Below are positions 18,028 through 26,395 of a stretch of DNA of 64,000 nucleotides, piece by piece; position 1 is the stretch's first letter; each line of letters begins with the position of its first letter. The notes under the pieces are model-generated. The model ran no database searches. It was given only the letters and a program-made list of their open reading frames with translations, and was not told the DNA's origin. The translations under genes were made by a program, and so were the position numbers. This stretch comes from Tissierella sp032104385 (GTDB lineage Bacteria; Bacillota; Clostridia; Tissierellales; Tissierellaceae): the NCBI RefSeq assembly GCF_032104385.1, contig NZ_DAMCHJ010000004.1, positions 62,001 to 126,000 on the forward strand, given 5' to 3'.

Positions 18028-18097
18028 ATAAAGGGGGATTATCCATAAGGCTCCATATGATACTTTATTCATATAAGAACCAATGGACCCCTTTTAT
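18028..18097 (+). terminator. Probable terminator with bulged stem
   Basis: ATAAAGGGG...TCCAT pairs with ATGGACCCCTTTTAT across about 35 bases of loop, with a 5-base bulge on one arm. It separates the amidohydrolase from the PucR gene. Confidence 0.5.
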
Positions 18098-18156
18098 GTT
18101 ATATTATTTATAAAATTTTGGTATAATATTAGCACTATATAAAGGTAGGCGATACT

Positions 18157-19779
18157 GTGGGTCTAACTATAAGAGAAATGCTCAATGCAGAATTTTTCAA
18201 GGATTTTAAATTAATAGCAGGTAACAAGGGATTAGATAATCAAATACAAGGAATGGCTATATTAGATGCTCCAGATGGATATAAATGGACAAAGGGTAGA
18301 GAATTTGTCATATCATCAGGATATGTATTTCAACAACATCCCAAGTTGTTTGAAGATTATATAAAAACAGATATATTTAGAGAAATATCAGGTATGGGAA
18401 TTAAATTAGATAGATATTTAAAAACTGTTCCAGAACATATAATATCTATATTCAATGAGCATAATATACCTCTTATAAATATTCCAATTGATCCTTCTTG
18501 GATGGACATAATGAACCAACTTAATGTTCTTGTAATGAATAAAAATATTAGACAATTTAGAATAGGAAATATTAATCCAAAGAGTTTTTCTAATTTAAGC
18601 TATCAATCAAGAAAGATAAATAAGATATTGTCACAAATGGAAGGAGAAATGAATTTTCCATCAATGCTCTATGATTTATCAAGTGAGAAAGCTTATTATA
18701 GTTCATCTACATTTATAGATCTTATGGATGATTTTCAGATAGGAGATTTTTGGAACCCAACAATTGAAGTTACAAAAGAAATATTATGTGATAATCTTAA
18801 GATGATAAGGTATAGATTTCATGATGATAAATATGAAAGACCTTATAGCTGGATTACTGTACCTATTACAGTGGGAGATAAGGTAAAAGCTTATTTTGTA
18901 GTGGTGGAAGCTACAGGACTTATTGACTATTTTGATCAGTTTGCTTTAAGAATAGGATTTTTGCTTCTTCAATCACTATATGAACAAATATTAGTAGCTC
19001 AAAGCATTGGAGATATAGGATTTGAAAAATTTATTACAGAAATTATATCTGGAAGCTTATGGGAGGATGAAATTATATCTAAAAAAGCTAGTGATTTAGG
19101 TTTGGATATAAATTTAAACTATTATTTAATTTTGATGGAGCAAGAAAAAAAGGAATCCCATTTAGCTAGTTATAAAGATGAACTTAAAGAAGCCATAAAT
19201 AGTAGTATATCCCATATGGAAGTTAGAATGGCTATGGTAGATGATAACAGTTGTATTTTTTTACTTCCAGCAAATAATAGGATTTCAAAAGAAGAAAACT
19301 TAGAACAAGTTGAGGAATCAGCTAAGGTTTTTAAAAGGAGAATAGAATCAAAAATTGAAAATATAAAAATGGTTTTTGGTATTTCAGATAATGAAAGTAC
19401 AATATATGAAATAAAGAGAAATTATTTAAGATGTCAACAAACTATAAAAATTGGTCAAATACTATATCCAGATGAAGAGTATCTGAAATATTCTGAATTA
19501 GGAGTTTTTGCATGGATGGATATAAAGGAAGATGAAATTAAATTAATGGCAAAAGATATAAATATCTTACTTGATAATCCTGAGTATAAGGAGCTTGTAG
19601 AAACTCTAAGAGTCTATTTAGAATGTAAGATGAATTATAGCCTTGCAGCAAAACAACTTTATGTACACATAAATACAGTAAGAAAAAGAATAGAAGAAAT
19701 AAATGAGTTAATAAATTTTGATTTAGATAATCCTATGAATAGATTGAAACTAGAGATTTTGCTAAAACTAATAAAATAA
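18157..19779 (+). CDS. PucR family transcriptional regulator (module 1)
   Basis: A 540-residue regulator. The N-terminal PucR domain (about 1-125) opens with LTIREMLNAEFFKDFKLIAG and includes GREFVISSGYVF. The middle holds a GGDEF-like sensor domain (about 290-420). A C-terminal PucR helix-turn-helix covers about 480-540 (LRVYLECKMNYSLAAKQLYV, HINTVRKRIEEI). Family members activate purine or amino-acid catabolic genes when the substrate is present. The start is GTG at 18157 with AAAGGT upstream. It follows the DUF5058/M20 operon and probably controls it. It has the same length and layout as the PucR at 31540-33153. Confidence 0.92.
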   Translation: MGLTIREMLNAEFFKDFKLIAGNKGLDNQIQGMAILDAPDGYKWTKGREFVISSGYVFQQHPKLFEDYIKTDIFREISGMGIKLDRYLKTVPEHIISIFNEHNIPLINIPIDPSWMDIMNQLNVLVMNKNIRQFRIGNINPKSFSNLSYQSRKINKILSQMEGEMNFPSMLYDLSSEKAYYSSSTFIDLMDDFQIGDFWNPTIEVTKEILCDNLKMIRYRFHDDKYERPYSWITVPITVGDKVKAYFVVVEATGLIDYFDQFALRIGFLLLQSLYEQILVAQSIGDIGFEKFITEIISGSLWEDEIISKKASDLGLDINLNYYLILMEQEKKESHLASYKDELKEAINSSISHMEVRMAMVDDNSCIFLLPANNRISKEENLEQVEESAKVFKRRIESKIENIKMVFGISDNESTIYEIKRNYLRCQQTIKIGQILYPDEEYLKYSELGVFAWMDIKEDEIKLMAKDINILLDNPEYKELVETLRVYLECKMNYSLAAKQLYVHINTVRKRIEEINELINFDLDNPMNRLKLEILLKLIK

Positions 19780-19801
19780 GAAAAACTTTCATTTAAGTAT
19801 T

Positions 19802-19831
19802 AAAAAAGACAGCTACTAGCTGTCTTTTTTA
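19802..19831 (+). terminator. Intrinsic terminator of PucR gene
   Basis: AAAAAAGACAGCTA pairs with TAGCTGTCTTTTTT around a single central base region, with the T tract on the + strand side. Confidence 0.85.
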
Positions 19832-19853
19832 ATGAGCAAAAGCATACCGATAT

Positions 19854-19908
19854 AAAAAGTGGTGTATCTGAAATATTACAAAAGTGTATTGCAATTAATA
19901 TAAAAGTG
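19854..19908 (+). repeat. Three spaced AAAAGTG direct repeats upstream of phnD
   Basis: AAAAGTG recurs at about 19855, 19880 and 19902, each followed by a TGTA/GTAT-like extension. The spacings of 25 and 22 bases are close to two helical turns. They lie 40-95 bases before the phnD start. They could be binding sites of a phosphate-type regulator, but no match to a defined operator can be claimed. Confidence 0.35.
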
Positions 19909-19950
19909 TAGTATTCTGTAATCAATAAATTAAGAGTAGGAGGGAATAAG

Positions 19951-20823
19951 TTGAAAAAGATAATCGTTTTATTATTAGTTTTAATTTTAGTGATATCCAT
20001 TGTCGGATGTACTCAGAAAAAAGAAGAAGTTATAAAAATGGGTTTTGTTCCTATGAAAGACGGGGATAAATTAATTGAATCAGTTGAGCCTTTGACAGAA
20101 ATCTTATCTAAGGAACTTGGAATTAAAGTAGAAGGTTTTACTGCTACTAACTATGTTGGTGTAGTAGAGGGATTAGGTTCGGGGCAAGTTGACTTTGGAT
20201 TTATTCCTCCATTTGCTTATGTCTTAGCTAATAAGGAAAGTAAAGCAGATGTCATATTAACAGCATTAAATAAATCAGGAGAAGCAAAATATCGTTCTCA
20301 ATTTTTAGTAAGAAAAGATGGTGGGATTAAAAGTTTTTCAGACATAAAAGGTAAGAAAGTAGCCTTTGTAGATCCATCTTCTACATCAGGTTATTTATTT
20401 CCAGGGGCACATTTAATTAAAGAGGGAATAGATTTGGAAATGGATATGGAATATATATATGCTGGAGGGCATGATAAGGCATTACAATTACTTTTAAATG
20501 GTGATGTTAATGTAGCCACTACCTTTGTAGATGCAAGAGATAGATATAAAGAAGATTTTCCAGAAGCTATGGAAAAAACGGAAGTCTTAGGATATACAGA
20601 TTATATTCCAAATATATCTGTGACCGTAAGAGGAGATATGGATAAAGAAATGCAAGAGAATATAAAAAATGCTTTGTTAAATGTAGCAAAATCTGAAGAA
20701 GGTGCAAAACTTTTAAAGGATCTATTTAATATGTATGGATTTGAAGAAGCGACAGATAGTGACTATGATATTATAAGGACTACAGCAGAATCTATGGATG
20801 TGGATTTAAAAGAAGGTAATTAG
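19951..20823 (+). CDS. phnD: Phosphonate/phosphite-type ABC substrate-binding lipoprotein PhnD
   Basis: A 290-residue binding protein of the PhnD family, which captures phosphonate, phosphite or related oxyanions outside the membrane. The lipoprotein signal ends at VGC (Cys20). Family blocks are IKMGFVPMKDGDKL, the ligand loop QVDFGFIPPFAYVLA, DIKGKKVAFVDPSSTSGYLF and a YAGGHDKALQLLLNGDV segment. The start is TTG at 19951, just after AGGAGGG. No C-P lyase or phosphonatase lies nearby, so the imported compound is uncertain. It is first in the phnDCE operon. Confidence 0.92.
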   Translation: MKKIIVLLLVLILVISIVGCTQKKEEVIKMGFVPMKDGDKLIESVEPLTEILSKELGIKVEGFTATNYVGVVEGLGSGQVDFGFIPPFAYVLANKESKADVILTALNKSGEAKYRSQFLVRKDGGIKSFSDIKGKKVAFVDPSSTSGYLFPGAHLIKEGIDLEMDMEYIYAGGHDKALQLLLNGDVNVATTFVDARDRYKEDFPEAMEKTEVLGYTDYIPNISVTVRGDMDKEMQENIKNALLNVAKSEEGAKLLKDLFNMYGFEEATDSDYDIIRTTAESMDVDLKEGN

Positions 20824-20834
20824 GAGTTGGTCTA

Positions 20835-21566
20835 ATGCTAAAATTGGAGAATGTTACGGTTTCATATGATGGAAATGTATTGGCATTGGATAATGCAAAT
20901 GTAGAAGTAGAGCAAGGTGAGTTTGTAGGGATAATAGGTTCTTCTGGTAGCGGAAAATCTACTATGCTAAAGACTATAAATCTCCTAGTTAGACCTATAA
21001 ATGGAAAGATTTATATAGATAATGTGGATATAATAGAACTTAATAACTATAACCTTAGAGCCATGAGAAGGGGAATCGGCTTTATTTTTCAAGATTATAA
21101 TTTAATTGATAGATCTTCAGTTTTAGATAATGTATTGATGGGAAGGCTTGGATATAAGTCTTCCTTTAAATCAATTCTTGGTATATTTAATGATGAAGAT
21201 TATGAAAGAGCAAACAGGGCATTAAATCAGGTTGGATTAAGTGAAAAAATATTTGAGAGGGCAGATCAGTTAAGTGGAGGACAAAAACAAAGAGTTGCAA
21301 TAGCCAAAACCCTTTGCCAAAGACCCAAGATAATATTGGCTGATGAACCTGTAGCAAGTTTGGACATATCCTCTTCTCAAACCATAATGAATTATTTTAA
21401 AACCATTAATGAAAAGAAGAATATTACCATACTTATTAATTTACATGATGTAAATTTAGCCAAAAGATATTGTAATAGAATCATAGCTCTTAAAAAGGGA
21501 AAGATTTTATTTGACGGAAGAGCAGGTGATTTAGATGATAAAATCCTCAAAGGAATATATGACTAA
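20835..21566 (+). CDS. phnC: Phosphonate-type ABC transporter ATPase PhnC
   Basis: A 243-residue ATPase. Walker A is GSSGSGKST (near 34-42), the Q-loop is GFIFQDYNLIDRSSVLDNVL (the PhnC family form), the signature is LSGGQKQR and Walker B is IILADEPVASLD. The switch histidine is in INLHDVNLA. It is 11 bases after phnD, and the downstream permease gene overlaps its 3' end, so the three subunits are made together. Confidence 0.93.
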   Translation: MLKLENVTVSYDGNVLALDNANVEVEQGEFVGIIGSSGSGKSTMLKTINLLVRPINGKIYIDNVDIIELNNYNLRAMRRGIGFIFQDYNLIDRSSVLDNVLMGRLGYKSSFKSILGIFNDEDYERANRALNQVGLSEKIFERADQLSGGQKQRVAIAKTLCQRPKIILADEPVASLDISSSQTIMNYFKTINEKKNITILINLHDVNLAKRYCNRIIALKKGKILFDGRAGDLDDKILKGIYD

Positions 21567-23115
21567 AAGGATAAGAAGTAAATTCTTATATTTGTTTGGA
21601 TTTATTATATTTCTAGTTTTTTTAGGATTAAATGTAAATTTTAGTTTTATTAAATTATACAAGGGCGTACCTAGTATGCTTGATCTTCTTAGTAGGATTT
21701 TAAGACCTAATTTATCCTATAGTATTGATGTATTTGAAAAATTAACTGAAACAATTCAAATTGCCATAATTTCATCTATATTAGGAGTTATATTAGCTTT
21801 ACCATTTTCTCTTTTTATTTCAGATAATATAACACCAAATAGATATTTGGCAGGAATATTGAATGGGATATTTTCTTTTTTTAGAACTATTCCAAGTTTA
21901 ATATGGGCGGCCCTGTTGGTTAGTATATTTAGCATAGGAAGATTTTCAGGAATTATTGCTCTTACAATTATTGGATTCTTAATTTCCATAAGATTATTTA
22001 GAGAATATATTGAGTCTATTAAAGAAAATCAATTAAATTCAATTAGAGCTATAGGTGCAAATTCCATACAGATATTAAGGTATTGTATTTTACCCTATAT
22101 ATTTGAATTGTCAATATCCATATTTTTTATTGTATTAGAAACAAATATTAGATCTGCAACTATCTTAGGTTTAGTAGGGGCTGGCGGAATAGGTCAGATT
22201 ATGTGGAGAGATTTAAATCATCTAAGATATGATAACTTGGCCACTATAATATTGGTTTTATTCTTGACAATTTTATTAATAGATTTTTTAAGTTTGTATA
22301 TTAGAAGATATTTAAAGCATTCATCTATTAAGTTTAAATCAATAGCAGAGTATAAAAGATTTCAAATAGTAAAGATAATATTTATACCTATGTTTTTAAT
22401 AGGATTAATATATTTAGCGTTTAAATCTCTAGGTATAGATTATGATAGATTGATACTTGGATTAAATCAAGGGAGAAATATAGTAGTAAGAATGGTTAAA
22501 ATAGATGTGAATTATTTTCCTAAGCTTATTGAGGGAATAGGGGAAAGTTTTTTTATAGCTATTTTTGCGACAATAATGGGTGCATTATTTTCTTTGTTAT
22601 TCGCATATCTAACTGCATATAATACATCACCAAATAAGATCATATCTGTACTTTTTAAGGGGATTATAAATATATCAAGAACCTTTCCCCCGCTAATAAC
22701 GGCAATAATATTTTTTCGTGGTATAGGACCAGGACCATTAGCTGGAGCCATGGCTCTTAGTATTTATACAATGGGGGTGCTTACAAAGATGTATAGTGAG
22801 GTATTAGAAAACACTAAGGAAAATGTAAAAGACAGTATACTTGTAACAGGAGCAGCAAATTTTCAAGCTTATAGACATGGACTTCTACCTCATACATTTT
22901 CAACATTTATAAGTCTTGTACTATATAGATTAGAATCAAATATTAGAAATTCTGCAATTTTAGGAGTAATAGGGGCAGGAGGAATTGGTACTATTTTAGC
23001 TATGAATATAACATGGAGAAATTGGGAAAAGGTTGGACTTTTACTTCTAGGAGTTTCCATTATGATAATTATAATAGATAGACTAAGTCAATATTTGAGA
23101 AATAAGTTTTCATAA
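21535..23115 (+). CDS. phnE: PhnE permease, fused double-domain form
   Basis: A 526-residue permease, twice the usual PhnE length. Each half carries a complete BPD_transp_1 domain with its own coupling-helix motif: EYIESIKENQLNSIRAIGAN near residue 160 and EVLENTKENVKDSILVTGAA near residue 420. Both halves end with the same kind of segment (ATILGLVGAGGIGQIMW and NSAILGVIGAGGIGTILA). One chain can therefore supply the whole channel that normally needs two PhnE copies. Two starts are plausible: ATG 21535 (AGGTGAT 4 bases before) and ATG 21559 (AAAGGA 4 bases before). Either overlaps phnC. Confidence 0.93.
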   Translation: MIKSSKEYMTKRIRSKFLYLFGFIIFLVFLGLNVNFSFIKLYKGVPSMLDLLSRILRPNLSYSIDVFEKLTETIQIAIISSILGVILALPFSLFISDNITPNRYLAGILNGIFSFFRTIPSLIWAALLVSIFSIGRFSGIIALTIIGFLISIRLFREYIESIKENQLNSIRAIGANSIQILRYCILPYIFELSISIFFIVLETNIRSATILGLVGAGGIGQIMWRDLNHLRYDNLATIILVLFLTILLIDFLSLYIRRYLKHSSIKFKSIAEYKRFQIVKIIFIPMFLIGLIYLAFKSLGIDYDRLILGLNQGRNIVVRMVKIDVNYFPKLIEGIGESFFIAIFATIMGALFSLLFAYLTAYNTSPNKIISVLFKGIINISRTFPPLITAIIFFRGIGPGPLAGAMALSIYTMGVLTKMYSEVLENTKENVKDSILVTGAANFQAYRHGLLPHTFSTFISLVLYRLESNIRNSAILGVIGAGGIGTILAMNITWRNWEKVGLLLLGVSIMIIIIDRLSQYLRNKFS

Positions 23116-23124
23116 AAGATAATA

Positions 23125-23165
23125 AAAAATTCTATTAAAAGGCTAAGCCTTTTAATAGAATTTTT
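23125..23165. terminator. Bidirectional terminator between phnE and the ABC-F gene
   Basis: A 20-bp perfect inverted repeat (23125-23144 with 23146-23165) has AAAAA and TTTTT ends. It serves the two convergent genes. Confidence 0.85.
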
Positions 23166-24735
23166 CTATATATTCTTCATAAGTCATCATTCTGTCGTTA
23201 AATCCATCAGGCTTTATTTCAATTATTCTATTTGCAATAGTTTGAATAAATTGATGGTCATGAGAAGTAAATAATACATTACTCTTAAAATCCTTTAATC
23301 CATTATTTACTGAAGTAATAGATTCTAAGTCTAAATGGTTAGTAGGTTGGTCAAGAATTAAAACATTGGCATTACTTAGCATCATTTTAGATAACATACA
23401 TCTTACCTTTTCGCCCCCAGATAATACTTTGGCTTGCTTTAACGCCTCTTCACCAGAGAATAACATTCTGCCTAAGAATCCCCTCAGATATATTTCAGAT
23501 TGGTCAACTGAGAATTGTCTCATCCAATCTATTAAATTTAGTTCTACATCATTGAAGAATTCTGAGTTATCCTTAGGGAAATATGATTTTGTAATAGTAA
23601 GTCCCCATTTATAGCTCCCACTATCAGGTTCCATTTCTTCCATTATAATCTTAAATAAGGCAGTAATACTTATTTCATCTCCAATAAAAGCAATTTTATC
23701 ACCTTTATTTACTCTGAAACTAACATTGTTTAATACCTTAACTCCATCTATTGTTTTGGAAACGTCTTCCACTGTTAGAATTTCATTTCCAACTTCTCTT
23801 TCCATAGTAAACCCAACAAAAGGATATCTTCTAGTAGAAGGTTGTATATCATCTAAAGTAATTTTTTCTAGTAATTTCTTACGTGAAGTTGCTTGTTTTG
23901 ACTTAGATGCATTGGCACTAAACCTAGCAATAAATGATTGTAATTCTTTAACTTTTTCTTCCTTTTTCTTGTTTTGGTCTTTCATCATTTGAAGAGCTAG
24001 CTGGCTTGATTCATACCAGAAATCATAGTTACCTACAACCATTTTTATTTTACCAAAGTCAATATCTACCATGTGAGTACATACTTCATTTAGGAAATGT
24101 CTATCATGGGATACAACTATAACTGTACCTTCAAAATCTCCTAAAAATTCCTGCAGCCATCTTACTGACTTTACATCAAGGTGGTTAGTAGGCTCGTCTA
24201 ATATTAATATACCTGGCTTACCAAATAATGCTTGTGCAAGCAATACCTTGACCTTATCATTACCAGTTAAATCTGCTACTTTCTTTTCATGAAGTTCAGT
24301 TCCTATACCTAAACCTTGTAATAATGAAGAAGCTTCAGATTCAGCACTCCATCCATCCATTTCAGCAAACTCTGCCTCAAGTTCTGATGCCTTAATACCA
24401 TCTTCATCAGAAAAATCTTCTTTAGCATATATTGCATCTTTCTCTATCATTATTTCATAAAGTCTTTTATTTCCCATAATGACCGTTTGAATTACTTGGC
24501 ATTCATCATATTCAAAATGATCTTGCTTAAGCACAGACATTCTAACATTTTTATCAATAGAAACATCACCAGTATTTGGTTCGATTTCCCCAGATAAGAT
24601 TTTAAGGAAAGTACTTTTACCAGCACCATTAGCTCCTATTACACCATAGCAATTACTAGGAGTAAAAACTAAATTTACATCATCAAATAATTTTTGTGAT
24701 CCATATCTTAAACTTATATTATTTACACTAATCAA
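23152..24735 (-). CDS. ABC-F family ATPase (YkpA/YbiT-like)
   Basis: A 527-residue soluble ABC-F protein with two nucleotide-binding domains and no membrane part; such proteins act on ribosomes. Domain 1 has Walker A GANGAGKST, signature LTGNDKVKVLLAQAL and Walker B ILILDEPTNHLD. The linker (about 240-300) is rich in K and E, with a RFSANASKSKQATSRKK stretch typical of YkpA/YbiT. Domain 2 has a degraded Walker A (FIGDEISITALF) with no GKS/T, signature LSGGEKVR and Walker B VLILDQPTNHLD, where Gln replaces the catalytic Glu. The weak second ATP site is the oddity. Drug-resistance members exist, but this looks like the housekeeping type. Confidence 0.9.
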   Translation of the reverse strand: MISVNNISLRYGSQKLFDDVNLVFTPSNCYGVIGANGAGKSTFLKILSGEIEPNTGDVSIDKNVRMSVLKQDHFEYDECQVIQTVIMGNKRLYEIMIEKDAIYAKEDFSDEDGIKASELEAEFAEMDGWSAESEASSLLQGLGIGTELHEKKVADLTGNDKVKVLLAQALFGKPGILILDEPTNHLDVKSVRWLQEFLGDFEGTVIVVSHDRHFLNEVCTHMVDIDFGKIKMVVGNYDFWYESSQLALQMMKDQNKKKEEKVKELQSFIARFSANASKSKQATSRKKLLEKITLDDIQPSTRRYPFVGFTMEREVGNEILTVEDVSKTIDGVKVLNNVSFRVNKGDKIAFIGDEISITALFKIIMEEMEPDSGSYKWGLTITKSYFPKDNSEFFNDVELNLIDWMRQFSVDQSEIYLRGFLGRMLFSGEEALKQAKVLSGGEKVRCMLSKMMLSNANVLILDQPTNHLDLESITSVNNGLKDFKSNVLFTSHDHQFIQTIANRIIEIKPDGFNDRMMTYEEYIEKFY

Positions 24736-24860
24736 TATACTTCAATCCCTTACTTAAAATTTATATCATTATATTATAGCATAAATAGGATATAAAATAT
24801 ATATAAAGAAAATAAATAAAAGTCAGACTATCGGAAAAGTACCAAATTTAAAAGAATCAA

Positions 24861-24924
24861 TGGATAAACTCCTTGAAAATTAATTGTTTAAATAATACCA
24901 TTTCTTAAATCAAGGAGTTTTCCA
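24861..24924 (-). terminator. Hairpin downstream of the polyferredoxin gene
   Basis: TGGATAAACTCCTTGA (24861-24876) pairs with TCAAGGAGTTTTCCA (24910-24924) with one bulge and a loop of about 33 bases. It lies between two minus-strand genes and is likely the end of the polyferredoxin transcript. Confidence 0.5.
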
Positions 24925-24950
24925 TAATCTCAGTATTTAATACTTTATAC

Positions 24951-25697
24951 TTATAAACTTTTTAGCTTCATTGCTTCTTCTTCAGTCTTAAGTGATAAAA
25001 TCTTAGCTGGACAATTTTCTATACAAGTGGAACATTTAATGCAATTTATATTATCAAATTGATTTTTATCAGACCACTCTAAATGAGGTGTCAGTTGGAA
25101 AGGACATACTTTAGAACATTTTCCGCAATTATAACATTTACTTTTATCAGAGATAGTAACCTTTTTTTCGGTTTTCTTAGGAATGCCTAAGTTTTTTCCT
25201 AAAGTATATGATAATTTTTGTAATGAGCCCATAGGGCAGAATTGACACCAAGTTCTAGGGTTAGTAAAAATAGCTAATAGCCCACCAATAATTAGTACCA
25301 TTAGGTATGTGTTAGCAAAGATTAATCCTAATTTATCCAAGAAAGCATAACTACCCCATAACTTTGATATTTTTATTATTTTCTTAGAAAAATTAAACAT
25401 AAAAAATCCAAAAAAACCAATTATCATAGGTTTGGATTTTAAGAATTTAGGAATTTTTTTATTTTTGCTTATGGGTAGTAACAGTCTATCAAATAAACTG
25501 CCATGGGGACAAAAATTACCACACCAATATCTTCCGGTAAAAAATGAAGTTACAATTAACCCAGTCATAATTAGGATAACTAATAAACCTAGTTTTGGTT
25601 CCCATAAGCCACCAATTGCTACTAATAATGTAAAGAGCCAACCATATTTTCTAATAGCAGTAAAAGTACGATTTGTTTTAATATACTGATTGCTCAA
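24951..25697 (-). CDS. Membrane polyferredoxin (NapH/CcoG-like 4Fe-4S protein)
   Basis: A 248-residue protein with about four membrane helices and several cysteine sets. The first is WCGNFCPHGSL near residue 57 and the second is WCQFCPMGSL near residue 150. Two 4Fe-4S ferredoxin sites follow at the C-terminus (CYNCGKCSKVCP and CIKCSTCIENCP). This layout is that of NapH/NosR/CcoG-type proteins, which pass electrons between membrane and soluble or external partners. The start is TTG at 25697 with AAAGGAGG 7-8 bases before it. No partner enzyme is adjacent. The two flavin lipoprotein reductases in this window are possible electron acceptors, but that is inference. Confidence 0.87.
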   Translation of the reverse strand: MSNQYIKTNRTFTAIRKYGWLFTLLVAIGGLWEPKLGLLVILIMTGLIVTSFFTGRYWCGNFCPHGSLFDRLLLPISKNKKIPKFLKSKPMIIGFFGFFMFNFSKKIIKISKLWGSYAFLDKLGLIFANTYLMVLIIGGLLAIFTNPRTWCQFCPMGSLQKLSYTLGKNLGIPKKTEKKVTISDKSKCYNCGKCSKVCPFQLTPHLEWSDKNQFDNINCIKCSTCIENCPAKILSLKTEEEAMKLKSL

Positions 25698-25728
25698 GTC
25701 TAAATCCTCCTTTATAATTATATTATAT

Positions 25729-25745
25729 ATACCATATGGGGGTAT
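25729..25745 (-). promoter_or_regulatory. Imperfect palindrome in the polyferredoxin promoter (CsoR-like)
   Basis: On the minus strand, ATACCCCCATATGGTAT has ATACC/GGTAT ends and a CCATATGG centre, directly upstream of a TATAAT-like element. C-rich/G-rich palindromes starting ATACC resemble operators of the CsoR/CstR metal and persulfide sensors. No such regulator is in the window, so the assignment is tentative. Confidence 0.35.
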
Positions 25746-25806
25746 TTATAATATAAACCATAAGGGTGAATTAGTAAAGAGTAAATTTAAAATAATAATT
25801 CATAAA

Positions 25807-26256
25807 TTAGTCAAATAAGCTAATATATTCGCCATATCCTTCTTTTTCTAAATCTTCTTTTTTAATAAATCTTAGAGAAGCACCATTTATGCAATATCTT
25901 AATCCGCCTTTATTTTTAGGACCATCATTAAATACATGACCAAGATGTGAATCACCATATTTGCTTCTTACTTCTGTTCTAATCATTCCATGACTAGAAT
26001 CTATTTTTTCAACTACATACTCATCTTTTATAGGTTTAGTAAAGCTAGGCCATCCACAATCTGCATCAAATTTATCCCTTGAGGTAAACAGTGGTTCTCC
26101 TGACACTATATCCACATAAATGCCTTCTCCATAATTATTATTAAGCTCATGGGAAAAAGGTTTTTCAGTAGCATTTTCTTGAGTTACACGATATTCAATA
26201 TCATTTAATTTATTTCTAATTTCTTTGTCCATTGGTTTAATATACTTTTTATTCAT
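25807..26256 (-). CDS. msrB: Peptide-methionine (R)-S-oxide reductase MsrB
   Basis: A 149-residue enzyme that reduces methionine-R-sulfoxide in proteins. Family blocks are PFSHELNNNYGEGIYVDIVS, GEPLFTSRDKFDADCGWPSF and RSKYGDSHLGHVFNDGP. The catalytic Cys lies in RYCINGASLRF. The two zinc-binding CxxC pairs of the zinc type are missing, so this is the zinc-free form. I start at the ATG at 26256, 10 bases after AAGGAG. The longer reading frame to 26358 adds a hydrophobic N-terminus without a ribosome site and is unlikely. No fused MsrA domain is present. Confidence 0.93.
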   Translation of the reverse strand: MNKKYIKPMDKEIRNKLNDIEYRVTQENATEKPFSHELNNNYGEGIYVDIVSGEPLFTSRDKFDADCGWPSFTKPIKDEYVVEKIDSSHGMIRTEVRSKYGDSHLGHVFNDGPKNKGGLRYCINGASLRFIKKEDLEKEGYGEYISLFD

Positions 26257-26333
26257 TACTGTCACACTCCTTAAGGATATTTTACCCATTATTTTTATTT
26301 TACTCCAAAGAGTAAGTTGTAATTTGAACATAA

Positions 26334-26368
26334 AAAATTGAGTGCAGACTAATCGCACTCAATTAAAT
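26334..26368 (-). terminator. Terminator of the chemoreceptor gene
   Basis: On the minus strand, TTGAGTGC and GCACTCAA form a stem around a 9-base loop, followed by a TTTTTTA run. It lies between the chemoreceptor and msrB. Confidence 0.8.
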
Positions 26369-26395
26369 ATGGAAAATTAAATACCAATTATATTC

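Noticed and set aside
26257..26358. N-terminal extension of MsrB as a signal peptide
   Set aside because: The stretch has no ribosome site and carries no cleavage pattern, while a good site precedes the ATG at 26256.
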